DNA of 64,000 bases, taken from Diadema setosum (Eukaryota > Echinodermata > Echinoidea > Diadematoida > Diadematidae). Positions within the stretch are counted from its first letter, which is position 1. Every line of letters starts with the position of its first letter. Position numbers and translations under genes: made by a program. Of the stretch, positions 59,700-64,000 are shown one piece after another. The stretch covers positions 33,839,041 through 33,903,040 of the forward strand of contig CM067069.1 in assembly GCA_033980235.1 (NCBI GenBank), written 5' to 3'. Under the pieces are notes generated by a model. The model made no database searches, had not been told where the DNA came from, and saw nothing but the letters and a program-made list of their open reading frames with translations.

Positions 59700-60400
59700 T
59701 CAAGGCTCACAGGCAGGGGTCAACGAACTTTTAGAGCCCAATGTAAAGTGTTTATGGCGCGTTTCTGTTATGGGTCATAACTTTTGATCCATAACTCCAT
59801 TTGTGACTAAACTTGGGCGGTAGATGTCCCTTGGGGAGTGGATGATCACCACAAGGTCAAAGGTCACAAGCTGGGGTCAACGAACTTGTAGAGCCCAATG
59901 TTAAGTTTTTATGACGTGTTTTTATTACGGGTCATAACTTTTGATCCATATAACTCCATTTGTGACTTAACTTGGATGGTAGATGTCCCTTGGGGAGTGG
60001 ATGATCACCACAAGGTCAAAGGTCACAAGCAGGGGTCAACGAACTTTTAGGGCCCAATGTTATGTTTTTATGGTGTGTTTCTATTATGGGTCATAACTTT
60101 TGATCCATAACTTCATTTCTGACTAAACTTGGATGGTAGATGTCCCTTTGGGAGTGGATGGTCACCACAAGGTCTAAGGTCACAAGCAGGGGTTAACGAA
60201 CTTTAAGATCCCAATTTTAAGTTTTTATGGTGCGTTTCTATTATGGGTCATAACTTTTAATCCATAACTCCATTTGTGACTAAACTTGGATGGTAGATGT
60301 CCCTTTGGGAGTGGATGATCACCACAAGGTCAAAGGTCACAAGCAGGGGTCAACGAACTGTAAGGCCTTAATGTTAAGTTTTTATGGCATGTTTCTTTTT
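59700..60400. repeat. ~158-bp tandem repeat with AGGTCA motifs
   Basis: 'aggtcacaag' begins at 59861, 60020, 60177 and 60334 (periods 159, 157, 157). Units share 'gggtcataacttttgatcca', 'taaacttggatggtagatgt' and 'gcaggggtcaacgaact'. Non-coding. Confidence 0.92.
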
Positions 60401-60503
60401 TGTCATAAATGTTTACCCTTTTATATCTCTTTTTATCTATTCAAATTCATGAATTTCTTCCGTCGAGGAAGATTTACCTCTTTTTATCTGTTATATATCT
60501 TTT

Positions 60504-61602
60504 CATGCCTCCGCCACGAAGTGGTGCCGGAGGCATTATATGTTTTCGGGTTGTCCGTCCTTCCGTCCGTCCGTAATTAAATTTGTGGACAGCGTAACTT
60601 AAAAACCTTTTGAGGTGTCCTAATGAATCTTGCCATGTATGTGTATTAGTTGTGCCTATCAACTTTTTGGTGCACATACTCAAGGTCAAAGGTCAATAGG
60701 TCAAGGTCAAATATGTAAAATTTCACTATTTCCACCATATCTATGCAATGCCTGAAGATATTTTCTTGAAACTTAGTGTATACATGTATCACCCAATTTA
60801 GATTCTCTGGTGAAAGTTTGGGGTCATGAGGTCAAAGGTCAAACGTCAAAAGGTCAAGTAAAAATATTAAAACTTCACTTTTTTCTCCGTACCTTGGAAA
60901 TTGTTTAAGGTATCTTCATGGAACATAATTATATATATACATGTACTGACTGGCAGTGATTATCGAGAGAATTTAGCGTTCATGGGGTCAAAGGCAACAC
61001 TTCAACATTCTATTATTTTCCTCATATTTATGCAATGCAAGCAGAATTATTATTTTTTTTTTACACTTGGTGTATGCATGTATAACCTAATAGAGATTCT
61101 CTGGAAAGTTCTGTTTTTTTTTTCTTTTCTTTTCTTTTTTTTTGCCTTAAATGTCAAAAGGTCAAAGATCAAGTGAAAGTGCTGAACTAGCTTTTTCCTC
61201 CATATCCGGAAGTGGCTCAAGTTATCTTGAAACTTCTGCCTGACAGTGATTATTGTATGAATCTTAGGGTCAAAGGCCAGATGAAAATGGTAACAATTTA
61301 CTATTCAATACAGAAATTGCACTTTTTCTCCCTACCTTGAAAATTACTCAATGCATAAACTTATGAATGGGTCAAAGTCAAGTTCAAGTCCTTAAATTCC
61401 CAAATACATGCTCTCCTATTCATCCAATTAAACCTAGGTCAAGGAAGGTGAACATTCAACACATTTGTGACAAACCTGTCATTTTAATATTTTGCCAATT
61501 TTGTGAAAATGTAATCACACATTGTCCATATGTACTATAGACCTATTAGGAGAATCATGCATTATGGCGGAGGCATACCAGTCGCCATAGCGACATTTCT
61601 AG
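60504..61602. mobile_element. 'ATGCCTCCGCCA' repeat element (copy 2)
   Basis: Same ends as 30394-32310: 'atgcctccgccacgaagtgg' and 'cattatggcggaggcata', then 'gccatagcgacatttctagt'. No large insertions in this copy. Degenerate inner units with AGGTCAAAGGTCA-type motifs. Confidence 0.85.
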
Positions 61603-62519
61603 TTTTTATCTGTTATATCACATTCACGTACAATTTGTTGTACGCGAATGGGCGAGACACATTATGGCACTTGTTTATTTTTTTTTTTTTACGTGATTGA
61701 GAAGCATTCAAGACAGATTTGCACTCGTTTTCAACGTTATGATCGTTTAAACTAAAAAGATGAATATTTTGATGGTTCTATTCACATGTACAAAGTATAG
61801 TGTTTTCATGTATAAGTCGACTTACGCGTAAGTCGACGTGTTTTGCTCAGTCCCGATTATGTCGACGTACGCGAGGTTGACTGTATTTCCAAAGGTATAT
61901 ACTTACGTGATCATCTTTGAATTGGCTTTCAGCTAGGCCCTACATGTTTGCCATTGGTACAAGGTTTACTTGATATTGGTTTGCTCTGTTTGTTCTTCAA
62001 AAAAGTTACCAAAGAAACGTATAATTACATGCCGTATACGGAGAAATTTCCGAGTTTACTGTAGCCTATTCCCACATAAATGGTGAATCATAATAATGGT
62101 AAAACGGATTATGGCTTGATGAGAGAGCATGGTGGTTGATGTATTTGTTTATGTTCTATAATAATAACCACCGTGAAATTAACCCGACAAAAATACCCGA
62201 TAAAGGTATCTTGTATTCATTTTTTTTTTCTACTGCATTCGCAAAGGTTCTACTTTCGAAGCCATCACTGAGCGTGGTCCTTTCAGTGCCCTAAAGGATC
62301 TGCCTATTTATAAGACGGTTAACTTTGAGCAACATTTTATGCCTTATTGGCACAATTTTTCCTTGATATTTTATGGGTTCTCAAATAGAAGTTTTACCCC
62401 ACAAATAAGGCAACTTGGTTATTTTAATCCTTAGTGCCTTGAATTTTGTGAGCAATGAGTTTACATGCATATGGAAATTATAACGACCAAAAATTAATAT
62501 TGACAAATAAAACAATAAC
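61603..62519. other. Unclassified DNA
   Basis: Contains a short near-palindrome 'gtcgacttacgcgtaagtcgac' near 61816-61837. Nothing else recognised. Confidence 0.4.
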
Positions 62520-63365
62520 AGTTTAAAGGCCCTGCCACACCTTTCCGGGCAAGCCTTGCGTGTGATTTGCGGAGAGCATAATTTTTGCTACCCGGAGATC
62601 CCCGCAGATGGCCCGTATTGTGACAGTACCTTGCCCGGACTTGTTGCGTGTGGGGATTTTCCAGCATACATTACAATTTCTGAGGGCGGACAAGGACTTT
62701 GAGCGAGTTTTGCTTGCGTCCTACCTGCTGGATGCGTGCTACTTAAGTTCTACTTGCGGGTATTCTGTGTGACCTGCGTGCCAAGCGTGTTGGGGCTGAC
62801 AATCAGTGAAGGATTTCCTCTGAAGGACTATTTATTTGGCAGAGTTCCCAGAGAATGTCATTTATCCTGGCCGCAGCCGACTCCGTTCAACTAATTCTAG
62901 CAGTAAGACACTCGGAGCGACACTCGGCATACACGCAACTTTGCTCGGATATGTCGTCACACCTGCTAAATTGACCAGGTACGTATACGGATGTTGGTAG
63001 TATCGACACCGTTCCTTGCAAGTAACCCCCCCCCCCCCCCCCGTATTATGCTCGTAGAATGCCCGTAGATTAAACGCGTGTCTGGCGCATAGGCCTAGGC
63101 ATGCACAGATCCACGGGCAACCTACGTACATCGAGCGAATTTAATAACTGCCTGTTGCGGAAGCTACGGGCCTCCTACTGGTGTTCTGCGTGGACCTCGA
63201 TCTGCTGGCAATCTCCACGGCTCATCCGGATGGTGATTACAATTTTTGAGCATGCTTTGTAAAGTGGCTGCGGGTATTATCGGACTTGCGTGCGCAACTA
63301 CGGGCGACTGCGTGCTATATAGATACCGTCACTGTGCAGGCCATCTGCGGGCGACTTCCCCTGAT
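62520..63365. mobile_element. Probable diverged repeat element
   Basis: 'aaaggccctgccacaccttt' at the left, with repeated cgtgcg, gcgggc and 'ctgcgggcgact'-like blocks. The right edge is near 'caggccatctgcgggcgact', which resembles an inverted 'gcagatggcccg' at 62606. Boundaries unsure. Confidence 0.4.
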
Positions 63366-63379
63366 AGCAGAGGCAGGTA

Positions 63380-63970
63380 AAAATCACGTCAAATTTACCT
63401 TTTTTTTCCCCCTCACGTCAGACGTCATATTCACGTCAAATATTTACGTCTTAGGCCTATAGTCGACAGTTTGCACCAGCACAAGACGTAAAATAAGACG
63501 TCATATTCTGCAAGACGTCTTTATGACGTCTTATTGGTTTTAAAATGAAGTCATTATGCTGTCTTTACAAGAATTTTGAATTCACACCGGTAAAAATCAC
63601 GTCATATTCACGTTATTGTTGGTCGTGTTGCCGTCATATTGACGTCTTTTTTTACGTCTTCATGGACGTTATATATTGACGTCTTTAAGACGCCAGTTTG
63701 TACCGGCACAAGACGTATAATAAGACGTCATATATTTGGACGTCTTTTTACGCCTTTTTAAAAACAGGTCATATTCACGTCATATATTTACGTCTTTTTG
63801 ACGACAGTTTGACCAGCGCGCAAGACGTAAAATAAGACGTCATACTTTGACGTCTTTTTTAGTTCTTTTTGTCACATTCCTATGAACAAAAAAAAAAGTC
63901 GACTGGTAAGTGTCACATCATTTTTACGACTCATTTCATATCGTACTCCTTAGTGCACAACCAATGAAGA
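63380..63970. repeat. Dense ACGTC/GACGT box array
   Basis: Dozens of ACGTCA, TGACGT and AGACGTC boxes. A longer unit, 'cagtttg' + 'accagcacaagacgtaaaat' + 'aagacgtcatat', occurs near 63465, 63690 and 63805. Non-coding; may continue past the window. Confidence 0.8.
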
Positions 63971-64000
63971 CGTAAACGACTCGGCATATTAAATATAAAA

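Noticed and set aside
62862..63131. Minus-strand 89-residue frame rich in Cys
   Set aside because: Lies in a diverged GC-rich repeat with a C tract in the middle; no family motif.

Overview
The window is animal nuclear DNA. It has long AT-rich introns with GT-AG borders, a very high load of short palindromic DNA transposons, many microsatellites, a 200-base assembly gap (12252-12451) and only one gene that can be read with confidence. The repeat styles suggest a marine deuterostome, most likely an echinoderm such as a sea urchin: 'atgcctccgccacgaagtgg' elements, 'agctcacctgagc' elements, 'gctcgctcgctccgctcgc' satellites, AGGTCA-rich arrays and TTAGGG-type telomere repeats. This taxonomic reading is recall of repeat style plus inference; nothing in the window proves it.

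The gene is a five-coding-exon member of the TRAF family on the + strand (20968-33972). It encodes 581 residues: a C3HC4 RING finger, two TRAF-type zinc fingers, a Ser/Asp-rich linker, a coiled coil and a C-terminal MATH (TRAF-C) domain. All four junctions have usable splice signals and keep frame. The introns are mostly transposon debris. In other animals such proteins are adaptors and ubiquitin ligases at TNF-receptor, Toll and interleukin-receptor type complexes. Two isolated exon-like pieces downstream (44805-45014 and 47541-47603) may belong to a second gene I cannot name.

Layout: 1-2150 is mostly unique with a TA tract. 2151-3850 holds a 19-bp-TIR element full of GATCA boxes and a 1.2-kb palindrome. 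6601-10508 is a large fold-back with nested insertions. 10925-12251 is a ~163-bp satellite running into the gap. 13392-16266 is a pogo-like element with a nested palindrome. 17053-20643 holds several MITEs. 20968-33972 is the TRAF gene with intronic elements. 36318-42620 holds an inverted-arm element with decayed minus-strand coding pieces, a 'ctcacctgagc' element and a pair of identical-length 775-bp elements. 43673-46950 has perfect hairpins and a fold-back mariner remnant. 47604-51200 is unclassified. 51215-52135 is a 44-bp minisatellite. 52516-54880 holds a 1.6-kb TIR element and a minus-strand reverse-transcriptase relic. 56317-58322 has MITEs set in TA microsatellites. 58757-59527 is a TIR element with a nested hairpin that carries telomere repeats in its loop. 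59700-61602 has AGGTCA-rich arrays, and 63380-63970 is a dense ACGTC-box array.

No prokaryote-type system, CRISPR array, rRNA or confident tRNA was seen. The most unusual material is transposon architecture: fold-backs, nested elements with readable empty sites, and boxes repeated inside elements.
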